From contig JAQFVV010000036.1 in the NCBI GenBank assembly GCA_028023455.1, forward strand, positions 5,329,576 through 5,393,575: 64,000 bases of DNA, read 5' to 3'. This DNA is from Epiperipatus broadwayi (Eukaryota > Onychophora > Udeonychophora > Euonychophora > Peripatidae). The notes under the pieces were generated by a model. It was not told where the DNA came from. It saw only the letters and a program-made list of their open reading frames with translations, and did no database searches. This document shows positions 10,287 through 23,029 of this stretch, piece by piece. The stretch's first letter is position 1; every line of letters begins with the position of its first letter. The position numbers and the translations under genes are program-made.

Positions 10287-11080
10287 AAAACACTTTTAAA
10301 AAATCAAATTTTGCAGTAAGAGGAAAAAAAAAAAATTCATCCTTTTTAAAAAAAAAAACAACTTTCACAATGGAGATTTATTTTCATTTTTATTTTAGTT
10401 AATTATTAATTCCTTTTAGTATAAGCTTTTTTAAATATATGTATATAAACTCAAACTTTTAAACTCCCAAGCTCTCAATGGCTATCCATTCTATCTTATA
10501 CAACTGATACTCATGACAACATACATGTGAAAAAAATAAATAATCTTCAATATTCATAATTCATGATAAACCAGCTCTCATCAGTTGGTCCAGATCATCA
10601 TATATGAAAATCAGTGCTCACTTTATATTAAAATAACAAATATTCAAACTTTAATGGACAAGCTTCAATCTTCTCCCCTCTCCAAAACACTTTTAAAAAA
10701 TCAAATTTTGCAGTAAGAGGAAAAAAAAAAAATTCATCCTTTTTAAAAAAAAAAACAACTTTCACAATGGAGATTTATTTTCATTTTTATTTTAGTTAAT
10801 TATTAATTCCTTTTAGTATAAGCTTTTTTAAATATATGTATATAAACTCAAACTTTTAAACTCCCAAGCTCTCAATGGCTATCCATTCTATCTTATACAA
10901 CTGATACTCATGACAACATACATGTGAAAAAAATAAATAATCTTCAATATTCATAATTCATGATAAACCAGCTCTCATCAGTTGGTCCAGATCATCATAT
11001 ATGAAAATCAGTGCTCACTTTATATTAAAATAACAAATATTCAAACTTTAATGGACAAGCTTCAATCTTCTCCCCTCTCC
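10287..11080. repeat. Perfect tandem duplication, 2 x 397 bp
   Basis: 10287-10683 is repeated at 10684-11080. Every block I compared is identical, including the lengths of the A runs (12 and 11). It begins AAAACACTTTTAAAAAATC and ends TTCTCCCCTCTCC. There is no protein-coding capacity. Confidence 0.9.
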
Positions 11081-11360
11081 AATTCTTCAACCATCCATAT
11101 CATTAAAAAGCTGATGATAAAACACTTAAAGCTCTCGATGATGCTAACATTATTGTTATATCCAGGTCGATAGTAAGTCACTCTGACATCTCATCTATAG
11201 GACCTTAATATATATAATAAGTGTGGAAGATGATGAGTGCTGGTTCAGCACGAAATACATATATTGGAGATCAAAAATGTTTTTTTTCAAATATACATGG
11301 TCACGTATATCAGTTGTATAAGATGGAGAGGATAGCTGTATGGGGCTTGAAAGTCTGACT
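10840..11360. repeat. Imperfect inverted repeat
   Basis: The stretch TATCTTATACAACTGATAC (in both duplicated units, at about 10491 and 10888) and its surroundings reappear inverted at about 11283-11345 (GTATATCAGTTGTATAAG). This suggests a degenerate fold-back element inside which the 397-bp unit was duplicated. A small palindrome, GTGCTGGTTCAGCAC, sits at about 11238. Confidence 0.5.
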
Positions 11361-11860
11361 TCAAATCCCTTCTAATTACATTAAGTTCAATTTTATATAT
11401 ATAAACCATCCTCTTATTATTGAACTAATATCTATATATTAGAAATTTGATCTTCCAACCTTTTTGAGTAAACAAACTAGAGGGGCAACTTGAAATATTT
11501 TAGTATTATATTGAAGTATCATTCGAAGTAATTTCATTAGATAAAAGTCTATTAAAACTTGATTACAACATTTATCCTAATTAAACAAAAATATTTTTAC
11601 GTTAAATACAAGCATTAAAAACGGAAACAAAAGGTTTATGTTTCTACAATCAATTACTTCTAGTTTGAAATTTTGAACAATTGTAAAAAAATTAATAAAA
11701 CCCAGAATTTCAAAATTGAACATTTTGGAATCTTTACTTACAAATTATATAAAAAAATGCAAATTATATGCAAAGTTTCAGTTTATATTATTTATTTGCA
11801 TAAAAAAACATATTACCTACAAAAAAAAAAAATATGACAAAAAATTACTTACTAGTTAAT
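11361..11860. other. AT-rich stretch, no gene seen
   Basis: Low complexity with A runs. No coding signal. Confidence 0.5.
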
Positions 11861-12245
11861 TATAATAACGTGAAAGCTATACACCTTCAAACAGATACGC
11901 TTTAAACATGCTTATATTTACATTTATTAATATTAGTTCATTAGATTTAATATTGCTTCGTTATAAATCGGATGATTTCGCGTTGATAATTTATATATAT
12001 AATATTTAGTAGATTAAATGTGAAGGTATTTAAGCTTCGCACTCTTAGTTCAAAATGCTTGAGACTGGCTTATTTAAATAAAATTGAGGCATAGATTAAG
12101 ATGGGTCCCATCTTTTTCTAATAGTTCAGGCTTGTGTTTTAGAATTGAGAGTCCCATGTGATGTCATTATTCCATCTGATTGGCTGTCACGTAAGCATGT
12201 TTAAAGCGTATCTGTTTGAAGGTGTTTAGCTTTCACATTATTATA
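11861..12245. mobile_element. MITE with ~54-bp terminal inverted repeats
   Basis: The left arm 11861-11914 (TATAATAACGTGAAAGCTAT..., CAAACAGATACGC, TTTAAACATGCTTA) is inverted at 12192-12245. The ~280-bp interior is non-coding. Another arm of the same family is at 28446-28492. The right end lies about 145 bases before the start codon of the M16 gene, so it could contribute to that gene's promoter. Confidence 0.85.
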
Positions 12246-12389
12246 ATACTGTTCTATAATCTTTCTCGAGATGATTAAACACATGCTTTCTATAGGTTTA
12301 ACATTGTGTCAAAAATCGAATTTCTCTTACATTTTAGAATAGTCGGTTAAAATCAAGATTTTCGATTTTAATTTTTGCTTATTATTAAA

Positions 12390-15368
12390 ATGAATGAAAA
12401 TACGTCACGTGTTCGTGGGGGCAGAAAAAGAAAGTCAGAAAAAGATGACGAAAGCGTAAAAAAATCAAAAATGATTTTTAATGAATTTCCTACACTCATT
12501 AAGTCCAAGCATGATATAAGAAACTATAGATCTATAAGTCTTAGCAATCATTTGAATGTCTTATTAGTAAATCATATTTTTCAAGCTACCAGCTCAAATT
12601 TAAAAGAACAGGACAAAGATAATTTATATTTTGAAAAAGACATGATAGCTGTAGGAGTTTGTGTAGCATATAAAACATTGTCTGAGTCTGCCTCCATACC
12701 AATAGGAAATTTGCTGGAACGGCTATTATTAAAAAGGTGTAATGAATTTGTGGGTGAAAATGGATTTATAATTTATGGTTCTGAAAGTACTATTACAAAC
12801 ACAACATTTTATTTTGTTTTTGACAAAAAAGTAATGGGACAATCATTGGAAAATATTTGCGATATATTGAATTCTCCGATTTCTAGAACTGATAATTTTG
12901 AATTAGAAATAAAATGTATGGATAAAGAATATTTCCAAATGATGAAAGATGGATTTTATCGCAAGGAACGTCTTTTAGCGTCGTTAGCCAATCCAGAACA
13001 TCCTATGAGCAAAATTTTATCTAGTAATTCGAACTATTTAAAAAATTATTCAAATTTATTGGAACAATTAAAAGAATTCCATAAGAAATATTATACTGCT
13101 TCAAATACTACTTTAGCTGTGGAAGGATATTTTGATAATACTGATGAAGTTCTAGAAACTGTTGCACAATATTTCAGTGAAATTAATGAAGAAGAGACAA
13201 CAATGCTGGAGGACAATTTTCAGTTGGAGCCGTTTGATATGTCATGGAATAAAATCTACAAATTTAAAGCTTTAACCTCGAAAAATGAATTAGAATTAAT
13301 CTGGTCTCTTCCATCTTTACATAACGATATTGAAAGCAAACCTGGTTATTTTCTGACATATCTTATGGAAAGTGAACACGAAGATGGTTTAATATTTTAT
13401 TTAAAAAAGAAAATGCTAATTTTAAATGCAACGTGTGATTTTTCAGACGAAATATGGAACAGCCTGTTTAGAATTTCAATGGAGTTGGTTTCTGGAAGTG
13501 AAGATGTTGACAAAATTTTGAAAGCAGTCTTTTCTTATATTGGTATGTTACAAAAAAAAGACATTAAGGAAAATCTTTGCGATGAAATGCAGAGAATAAA
13601 AGATAATCTGTTTGATTGGAAAGAATACAGCTGCCCTGCGGACAATGTCCAAAAATTGTGTAACAACATGCATATTTTTAAACCTGAACATTATTTATGT
13701 GGAGATGAATTAATATTTGAAAAAAATATAGATTTGATTAAAAAGTATTTGAAACTATTAAGTCCAAACAGAGTAATCGTGTTGCTGTCTAGTCCTGATA
13801 TTCAAAATGAACAATTGGGAAATTTAGAATCATTATTTCAAATAAGGTACAATGTTACATCCTTGGATCAAATAGAACTTAAAGGACATGAGGTATTTAG
13901 TATGCCTCCAGAAAACGTTTTTGTACCAAAAGATTTCTCGATTAAGAATTCCGAAGATAGAAAGTCTGATTTAAAAAAAATTGTAGATACTAAGCGAAGC
14001 AGCATTTGGTTTAAAAACACCAAAACCAAGATACCGAAAGCTGATGTATATTTTCATTTAAAGACTTCTATTATAAAAAGTGATATTTGTAATTCTGTTT
14101 ATTTGGATATTTTTAAGTATATACTAAACTATAACTTGAAAAAGGTGACTTATAATGCTCGCTTTGCTGGCATGTACTATTCTTTTCCAGTTTGTGACAC
14201 AGGACTAATTATTCAGTTTGGAGGTTTTTCTGATTGTATTCAACGTCTTTTTGAAGTTATAATTGATGAAATTGTTAACTTTGATATTACCAATGATGTC
14301 CTTTTTAATATATTGCTCAATGAAGTGGGGAAAATCTATCACAATAATTTTATGAATCCCTCAGACTTAGCTCATGAAATTAGGTTGTCAGTGACTAAAC
14401 AAATCTATTGGAGTTCATTAGACAAACATTCAGTCGCTGCTCAAACGACTAAAGACCACGTGATGACATTTGTTAAATATCTAAAATCATATCTGTTTTT
14501 AGAAGGTCTGGTTCAAGGCAATATTACCGATGAAGAAATTTTGAAATTAGAAAACATATTATGGGATAAATTAAAAAGCAATGTATTACTAAATATTTCC
14601 CAATTAGATAGTAGGATTTTTCAGTTGCCTCAAGGAACAACATTCTGCAGAGTCAAAAATTTGAATAAGAACGACAAAAAATCTATTCTTATTCATTATT
14701 TTCAACATAAAGAATATCAACTCTCTAACTTCTGCAAATTAGAATTGCTCATATCAATGCTTCAGGGACCTTTATTCAATTTTTTTTTTAAATCAGAAGG
14801 ATATGAAATAAAATGTGTACCAGCAATCTTTTCTGGAGTCACTGGACTGATGGTAATCATAGAGTCTTATGCTGAGCAGAAGGACTTTAAGAAAATTGAT
14901 AAAAGTGTTCAACAGTTTATTGAAACAAAATTTGCAGATATTTTAAAGAAAATCAAAACTAAAGAGTTTAAGATGTATGTTCAGAATTTCATTAAGATGA
15001 GGGTGTGTACAGATATTGGCACACAAAACGAAATCAACCGCTATTGGACTGAAATTGTTAATCAAACTTATAAATTTAAACGGTTCGAAAGTGAACTTGA
15101 CTACTTTAAAAAAATAACTTTGAAAGATATAAAACAATTCCATGAGAATATGTGCTCACCACAAAATGTAAGAAAGCTATGTGTTCAAGTTGTAGGATTT
15201 GACACTGTTAATTCGATCACAGATATGGATGAGACCCCTTTCACCCTTACTTTAGAACCAGATTCGGTGAAAACGTCTGCCTTTATTAATGATATAAATG
15301 CTTTTAAAAAAACATTGAAATTATTTTCTTCTGGAAATATGTACATTAATCCGTTTTTTGAAAAATAA
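12390..15368 (+). CDS. Nardilysin/insulysin-like M16 metallopeptidase homologue, zinc site lost
   Basis: Uninterrupted single-exon ORF of 992 aa, close to the size of the insulin-degrading enzyme and nardilysin family. I start at the ATG at 12390 (A at -3). An upstream TTG would add only five residues. Domain order follows M16A: N-terminal half (about 40-280), middle, then C-terminal half. The text is closest to nardilysin (NPEHPMSK at about 201-208, FLEGLVQGNIT, FCRVKNLNKND). Residues 107-111 read NLLER where the family has the zinc-binding HxxEH: both histidines are gone, the glutamate is kept, and the third ligand E180 is kept. The C-terminal RTxxxLGY motif is also degraded (KSEGYE). Hydrolysis by the classical mechanism is therefore unlikely. 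The lysine/arginine-rich N-terminus (RKRK at 12-15, KKSK at 24-27) looks like a bipartite nuclear localisation signal. Absence of introns suggests a retrocopy or an old duplicate. AATAAA overlaps the stop codon. Confidence 0.88.
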   Translation: MNENTSRVRGGRKRKSEKDDESVKKSKMIFNEFPTLIKSKHDIRNYRSISLSNHLNVLLVNHIFQATSSNLKEQDKDNLYFEKDMIAVGVCVAYKTLSESASIPIGNLLERLLLKRCNEFVGENGFIIYGSESTITNTTFYFVFDKKVMGQSLENICDILNSPISRTDNFELEIKCMDKEYFQMMKDGFYRKERLLASLANPEHPMSKILSSNSNYLKNYSNLLEQLKEFHKKYYTASNTTLAVEGYFDNTDEVLETVAQYFSEINEEETTMLEDNFQLEPFDMSWNKIYKFKALTSKNELELIWSLPSLHNDIESKPGYFLTYLMESEHEDGLIFYLKKKMLILNATCDFSDEIWNSLFRISMELVSGSEDVDKILKAVFSYIGMLQKKDIKENLCDEMQRIKDNLFDWKEYSCPADNVQKLCNNMHIFKPEHYLCGDELIFEKNIDLIKKYLKLLSPNRVIVLLSSPDIQNEQLGNLESLFQIRYNVTSLDQIELKGHEVFSMPPENVFVPKDFSIKNSEDRKSDLKKIVDTKRSSIWFKNTKTKIPKADVYFHLKTSIIKSDICNSVYLDIFKYILNYNLKKVTYNARFAGMYYSFPVCDTGLIIQFGGFSDCIQRLFEVIIDEIVNFDITNDVLFNILLNEVGKIYHNNFMNPSDLAHEIRLSVTKQIYWSSLDKHSVAAQTTKDHVMTFVKYLKSYLFLEGLVQGNITDEEILKLENILWDKLKSNVLLNISQLDSRIFQLPQGTTFCRVKNLNKNDKKSILIHYFQHKEYQLSNFCKLELLISMLQGPLFNFFFKSEGYEIKCVPAIFSGVTGLMVIIESYAEQKDFKKIDKSVQQFIETKFADILKKIKTKEFKMYVQNFIKMRVCTDIGTQNEINRYWTEIVNQTYKFKRFESELDYFKKITLKDIKQFHENMCSPQNVRKLCVQVVGFDTVNSITDMDETPFTLTLEPDSVKTSAFINDINAFKKTLKLFSSGNMYINPFFEK

Positions 15369-15388
15369 ATTGTTTTAAATTGGGCTAT

Positions 15389-15555
<167 letters not shown>

Positions 15556-18500
15556 AAATTCAAGATAATAGAAATAAAAACTTGCAGAAAATAATAGCTC
15601 TTTATTAATTGAAATATCGATGAGAATAGATTAATACATACACTAACTAATACTAGAAAGTGGCTGTTTATTATTACATATGCTTGAATGTTAAATTTGA
15701 CAAAGTTTATTGAATTCCTGAATTACTGGAAGCCATTCTGTTCAATTGTACATAATAACAGGCTTATTGTTCAGTTGATGAAGTTATTTTGTTCTGTTTT
15801 TGTAAATGTAATTAATACCGTGATTTTTGATTTAAATGTTCTCGTTATTTATTTAATTATGGACAAAATGAGTAGGCTAGACTGAAGATAGTTCTGCAGA
15901 ATTTGGGCTTAATACTCATAGAATTTTACAAAAAAAATATTAATTGTGCCCTTACTTCATTGTCATACTGACTGAATGTATATTCCATTATAGAAATGTT
16001 TTTATAATTTAGAAGTTAGATTTGTCTGAATGGGCAAACTTTTAAATTCCAGCGTGTAGGAATAAAGCAATTGTACTAATACAGAATCGTAAATTATTTT
16101 GAATACACTTTATTTTGCCTAAGTAGTTATGTGTTGTTGGAACAATGAAAAACCAAGTTGAGGTTCAACTTAGAATATGTAGCACTTTATCGCTCTACCA
16201 GCCCACATAACTGTACATTAATGCTAATAATGATTTCTAAAGGTTTAGTCCTCTATGAAATCAGAATAAGTAAAACATTACCATGTTATAAGTAGCATTA
16301 CATATTTAAATCAACCATTTTTCTAAATTGACTACTATGCAAAGTTAGACAGCTACTATAAGTTTTGCACCATATATATATATATATTCTAACCCAGTAT
16401 TTTTAATTAGTTTATTAGTTATTTTATCTGCACCCATGACACTAATTTTTCAGGTTGTTGCTAAGGCAACCAAAATAAAGCAACATATCCATTAATTTGC
16501 CAATATGATCTAAAATACTTTTCATATAATACAATTGTACATTCAATTCTCTTAAGCCATGCCACGATTGTAATAACAACAATAATTGATCACTTATTAA
16601 TTTAAAGAATAATTATAATAATATTAATCTCAGGGTTCTTTGTTTCATGTAAGGAAATGCTCGGCAGTATTGTGTTGTGCATATGACTGGCATTCTGGTC
16701 GGCTATAGGAAACATTTATTTTACTTAAATTCAATGTGTCTTCATCTCTCATATCAACTGCTATATTATTTAAAGAGATGATAATTCTATTCAATAATGA
16801 CGTATAATTTTGAATAACACAGCCCTTTTTTTTTTCAGAATCTCAGTCAGAATAATAAAAAGACAAGGGTGCTTTTTGTGTCCTTCCATCATCCATGACA
16901 ACACAATAATATAACTAAGATTTATTACTTAGACAATTTAACTAAATGGGAATGGAATAATGTGCAACCAAAGTTAATGGTTTGGGAATAAATTCATTTT
17001 TTTTTTTTTTTTACACAAAGGTGAATGTTTAGTCTTAAGTTTTCAACTCCATAAATAATTATCATTAAACTAAAATATAATGACATATTCCGATCTGCTT
17101 AACTTTATTTATCTGGTATATTAAGTTTTTAAGAATTTGGAATGATTTCGGACTCAAGAAAAGGTTTTGCAAATATTGTGCAAACACTTATATTTAGCAT
17201 ATAAAAACAAAAAAAATGAATCTACAACAAATTTTAACAAGACTATAATTTATTATTATCACAAAAAAAAATATATGAACATTTCTTCAATAATCCCATA
17301 GTAATACAAAAATATAAAATATAACTGACATTAATCTGTATACTCTTTTGGTTATGGACTAGAGGTTACTACTTCGCCTGTATGCAATCATATGGATTGA
17401 TTAACTAAAAGTACATTTCATTACCAATACATTGTTTATTAAATTTTGGTAACCTTGTAGAAGCTTTTATTCAAAATTATTGACTAACTATTTTTGTTTT
17501 CTTTTTTTTTTTAAAAAAAATGATTAATCCAATCATATGCAATACGCAAAATATTAAATTTATTTCTAATACATTTACTTTATTTATGGTCTTTAATGGG
17601 ATAACCTATTCTAATTATAGCCAGTTATCAGAAGTTACACTTACCATCTTACATTTAACTTAATGCTAACTTAAGTTATGATACAAATTTTATTCATACG
17701 TATAATTTTAAATATGAGTATTATTTAATTACTAACCAGAATTAAATATTGCATTTGAATATTCCTTCAGTAAATAAGCGTTTTAAATTACGCAATTTTA
17801 ATTATTTTCTCCATTGATTTACTTGTCAAATACTAGCAATATTTAGCAGCACAATACAGATATTGATCTTAGTTACTAACGCACTATTTATACTAAAGTG
17901 GATCTTGAGGAATTAACACCTCCAATATAACCTTTATCTTGCCCGAACTTTCAAAATTAAGCACAATAATCAACACCTTCCATGGTGGAGCTATCTTTAT
18001 TTTCACATGAGGAATATGGAATAACCACGAAGGTCTGTAGAGTAATCTACTACATTAAAATATTTTGGTGGTTTCTTGCCTCTTACTTGGGCATACAACG
18101 AACACACACCAAATACAATCCTCTCCTGGGATTTAAACGAATGAAGCATACTAAATGCTAGATAAATTCTTGATCGTCCTATCTATGAGAATCGATCACT
18201 TGGGCTATAAACATACCTGAACATTATATTTAAAATCTTCCTCTCATGGAAAACAAAGCTTTTGGGGAGATCATTTTTCATCCCACAAAATAAATACATT
18301 ATAATTATTACCTATGCGAATATTAAGCATATACCAATGCTATATCTGGGCAGGATAAGTAAATACACTGATTATAATAAACTTATGTTACCGTGTATAC
18401 TTTGATCAACATCTGAAATCAAATGGACATCATAAAATAAAAGTATAATAATTTTAATTTTAATAAAGGAACATTCAAAATAGTTGGTAGCTTACTATCT

Positions 18501-19140
18501 TAAACTAAATAAAGTGGATGTGTTATTTAAGAATAATTAGGAATAAATTCCTCAATTAATACAGTATAAATTCGTTTCAAAACTTTAACAAAAAATATTT
18601 TGTTATAGCATTTTTTTTTTTAGTTACTTCTGATAATTTTCAATATTTATTTTACCCCTTAAATATCTAAATATTTTTCTTTTACGTATCTAACATACAA
18701 AATTTCTACCTACAATTGTATGTAATAATTAAAACATATTTTATAGATTTTTTCTTTCGTGTTAAATATCAACTTAACCTATAATAATTATATTAAAACA
18801 TACCTTTGTCATTACAAGGCTATTAAATATCACTTGACCATACAGACTTTAACCTATGTGATATAACAAAAAAAATACATATCATTTATAACTTAGTTTT
18901 AAACAATCATTAATTAACAAGTGCATATTCTCTCATTAGAAAATGTTTTTCTGTTGAGCAATTGGTCCAGGTGAAGAGCTTTATCCAGTCGTATTTCACG
19001 AAGCAAGTTTAAAAACAATAAACACATGGTATTATTTCCTTTAAATAAAAGTTTTCTCTTATTTTGTGCGTTTAATAAATTAGGTAAAGAAAAATATAGC
19101 AAAATTGAAGATTAATTCTTACTTGAATTAAACTACTACA
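15556..19140. other. Gene-poor AT-rich stretch
   Basis: No ORF with recognisable protein similarity and no clear repeat family. It contains short (TA)n (16373-16388) and homopolymer A/T runs. The minus-strand ORF at 18914-19102 is noted separately as unproven. Confidence 0.5.
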
Positions 19141-22100
19141 ATTTTGGGATCCACGAAAAAAATAGACTTCTAACATAGACGAATATTTGACTATAGACGA
19201 TAAACATACACAATATTTTTTTTTTTTTTTTATTGACGATAAGTACAATTCATATTAGCTAGCTTACTTATGGATGGAAATGCGCAATTTTTCCGAGATT
19301 ATTCTGATAATAACTGCAGCTGATTTACATGTATAGGAAGTTTTAATAACTCCAACTGATGTGTAATATAATATATCATTTATTTATTTTTATCATTAAG
19401 TCACTAAGGTATTTGGTTTTGTTCATACTTTAGGAATTATAATTTTTTTTTTTTTTTTTTAACGGTAACTTCTTCGTAAGAATGCCCCTATATAACTTTT
19501 CCTATATTTACTCTGAGAAAGTTTATATTTTTTTTTTATTTTTTTTTTTTTTTAAAATAATATACAGGTGCATAATTTAATCTTATTTATCATTATTATT
19601 ATTTCCAGCCAATTCATGGTGAATAAAGCATATTTTAACGTATGTAACTACATTACTTGTAAAGGCAGACAATATTGAGAAAGAGCGCGAAAATGTTTCT
19701 AGTTGATTTTTCTTGGTTTCAAAATATTTCTTTCAATTATTTTTTTTTTTCTTTCTATACCAAGAAAATATCAATAAATGACATAAAGTTAATAAATAAT
19801 TAATCTTTTCTTGGAAATCGCTTCTTTTCCTTAATTTAGATATAATATAATTTTTCGAGACTCTTTTAGTTACATCTGTCATTTTTGAACTTTAGCGTGA
19901 GACAATAATTTTTTAAGTATAAAAGGTCTTTAAATATGTAGATGGCAAAGAAAATCAGGATATCTTATCAAAAAAAATTTTAGCCACACATTATATTATT
20001 AAAATTTTACTTTGATTACATTTATTTCTGCAAAATAAAATGAAAAAATTGAGTTACCAAATTTCAGCACTGTTCCTTCCTTGAAAACTAAAAGCAGACT
20101 ATATTTTTTTTTTACTTTAGCGACCTCTTACAGAAAAATAATCATTTGATTATAACATAAACAAAAGAAAGGAAAAACCTATTACAATCATATAGTTTTA
20201 GTATTATTTACCTGGATTACAAAGTAATTTGACAATATAAAAAAAATAATAATAAATACATTAAATTAACAATCAGTGATGTATAATTCTTTAAACATTT
20301 TTTTTTCTTTTTTTTTAATTTTTTTTTTACAAAAAGAAATTACCAGAAGTTATTGTGCTTTATGATAAGACACTCATCCACTCTCCCCTCTACCCATCCA
20401 AAATCAATTACTGTTTAGCTTTTATACCATATTAATTTGCTCTAATTATTAATATCTCAATTAAATTATTCATGTTCTCTCTTTAAAAATGACATTGAGT
20501 TATTAAATCTATTAGTTATTCACCCAAAACATGCCAAAGTGAGTGAATAGCATACTTTATTAATCAATTATTACTATTGTTATTTTATCTTTTTATTTCT
20601 TTAAAGAATAGCATTGTTTTCCTGCAGAAATAATGCCAAGTAAACCAAGTGTCAATAACACTAGGTTACAATATATAGTATATTGCTACTGTTTAACGCA
20701 AAAATTAAGAAATTGTCATATACTATCCACTTCCACTTAAGTGTTAATTCATATTACTATATCTCTCCCGACAAGGCATAGTATTGATATTTATCTTACA
20801 AGCTATATAATATTACCTAAGAGATGAAAATAACCAATGTTGCCACTCAACATTTAATACAAGTAAGATTTAAATAGATATGAGTGTAATTTTGAAAAAG
20901 ACCTATAGTAAGATTACTATTTACAATGTGATTCAACAGAATAAATAGTATATAATACATAAAAACAATCATGAAATGTGGCAGCTATAGGATATATTTA
21001 GAAAGGTATACTTTTACTCATAAATGTAATTGATAGCTTCATGAATTGAACTGCTGAATAAATATAAATACCATTGGAAAAATATTTTCAGGAACTGTTT
21101 TATAGACCAGTTGTTCCCAACAAACAGATTTTATGGAATGGATGACATATTTTTACCAGGCAAAGATTGAGCTAGATTTCTGTGGGAATGATAATAGATA
21201 GAAAATAAAATAGAGTGATGACACCATAAATAAAATCTGTTAAACTTCTCAAATATAATCCTGAATGTAAAATAGCTTTTATAGATATTTCAATAAGTCC
21301 CAAAAGATGTCAAAACAGATGAATGTCAGATTGTACTACTGCTTTCCTTTTAAAAAAATCATGGACATGTAGATCTAAATTTTCAGTTTGTGTTCCTCAA
21401 CATTTATACATGACTCATTGATATACCATTTCAGCAACAATTATTTATAATCACTTATGGTACAAATTACTCAAATGTTTTAGAATATAAAGAAACCTTC
21501 ACGGTCTTTTGTCAGTTTTATAGCCTTATAGCTTAGCAACCACCTTTAAATTTACAAAATACTTTATATCAGTTTTTCACTCCAGGTATATGTAGTGGAT
21601 AATACCTATATCATACTCTCAAATTTCATATGATAATAGGCCCGTGAGAACTGAATTTTCATAAATATTATTTATCATTTCATATCATGCATTTATGCAC
21701 TCTTACGATAGAAACACGAATACCTCCTAACATGATTATGTTGTTTGGAATCGTGTTTTGTAACCTTTGGGTGGTGACCCAATGCCATGAAATGACAAGA
21801 AAATTATATAAACACTAGTAATCAGTGCCTTTCTTCAATGGGTGGAATAATAAAAAAGAGGCGTGGCAGATTAATATAGATTTACACGATACTTGTGTAA
21901 AGAACCCAAATCATAAATAGACAGTTTCATGCATGCTACATGACCTTGTATCATCATATATCAAGTACAATTATGCATGTCTTTGCACACATTATTCATT
22001 TTGCATTATTTTTCTTCTGATAGTAATTTTAAATCTACTATTGCAACTAATGTCCAGACTTGTTACAATTGGCTGTTACAATATCTGTATTTATCTTTAA

Positions 22101-22640
22101 ATTTTAACAAAAAATATCGAAATACTTCTATAGTCACTCTTTCTTCTGGCTTAAAGACAATATCTACTAATAGCAATTTATACTTGAATGTATTTGTGAT
22201 GCCATAGTATTATAGAACAGCAAATTAATTACCACACTTAATCTAAAAATAGAGTTGTGATCTGGGTAGAAATTTAAGAGTAAGCTATGGCAAAACGAAG
22301 AAAGTAGTTAAAACAAATCTGACATTATCATAGGAACCCAAACAAAAGTTGAGAATTATTTTTTTAAACATGCTTATTTTCTTCTTTGGTTTGTTAAGTT
22401 TTGCTGCGATTTATATTATTCAAGAATATATTCAACTTCAAATTTTATATTTCAACTTCGATAATAAACTTTCAATTTGCAATGTTTTTTTTAAATTTGA
22501 AATTCTTGGGTTTTTTTTTTTACAAGTTTTTCTTTCTTCTAAATTATATATTTTTTCTGTATGTTCCGAGTTCGATAAATCCCCATCTTATTTTATATTT
22601 TGTAGGTCATATTTATTGTTTTGTTTTTTCTCATGTGTCA
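19141..22640. other. Gene-poor AT-rich stretch
   Basis: Frequent poly-T runs (for example 19217-19233, 19443-19460, 19536-19553, 20299-20332). Short hydrophobic ORFs such as 22349-22687 are low-complexity translations of T-rich DNA and are not called as genes. Confidence 0.5.
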
Positions 22641-22647
22641 TAGCAAC

Positions 22648-22717
22648 AGGGGGGGGGCGCCCCCCCCCACCAAAAAAAAACTGGTGAAGGGGCGGGCCCT
22701 CCCCCCCCCCCCCCCCC
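22648..22717. repeat. G and C homopolymer cluster
   Basis: A run of G turns directly into a run of C, followed by A, then GGGGCGGGCCC and a further C run of about 17. This is out of character for a window otherwise far poorer in G+C, and could mark low-quality assembly. Confidence 0.8.
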
Positions 22718-23029
22718 AATCATCATTAAACAAAGAAAATTAATATTTCTTTGGGAATAAGACAAAGAAAATTCTTCTGCTACACATCTTGGTAACAAAA
22801 ATGCTGAGAATTCCAATACTTTAAGCGAACAGGTAGCGAAAAACGCAAACATAAAGAATACTTTTGTTGCAATGGTCAATAAACGTTTATTATACATTTG
22901 AATTTACTTTTATAAAATAAAATGGAAATGATTAACCGCAATATGCCATAAAAATGTATTGGATAGCACTTCACTGAAAACAAATAAACTAAGGAGTCAT
23001 TTGCACAACAAATTTCAGCCAATATAAAG

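Noticed and set aside
12390-12600. The M16 protein contains DIRNYRSISL, like DIRNYRSINL in the RTE reverse transcriptase
   Set aside because: In M16 proteins this position naturally reads similar text before the first strand (KxYRxxxLxNGxxVLL), and the rest of the ORF is M16-like. The resemblance is coincidence, not a fusion with a LINE.
18914-19102. Minus-strand ORF with a plausible stretch (LREIRLDKALHLDQLLNR)
   Set aside because: A T-rich tract plus AG precedes it and it could be a terminal exon, but it is only about 60 residues with no recognised family, so the evidence is too thin to call.
22349-22687. Hydrophobic 112-aa ORF resembling a membrane protein
   Set aside because: Composed of codons from T-rich DNA and running into the G/C homopolymers; no conserved motif.
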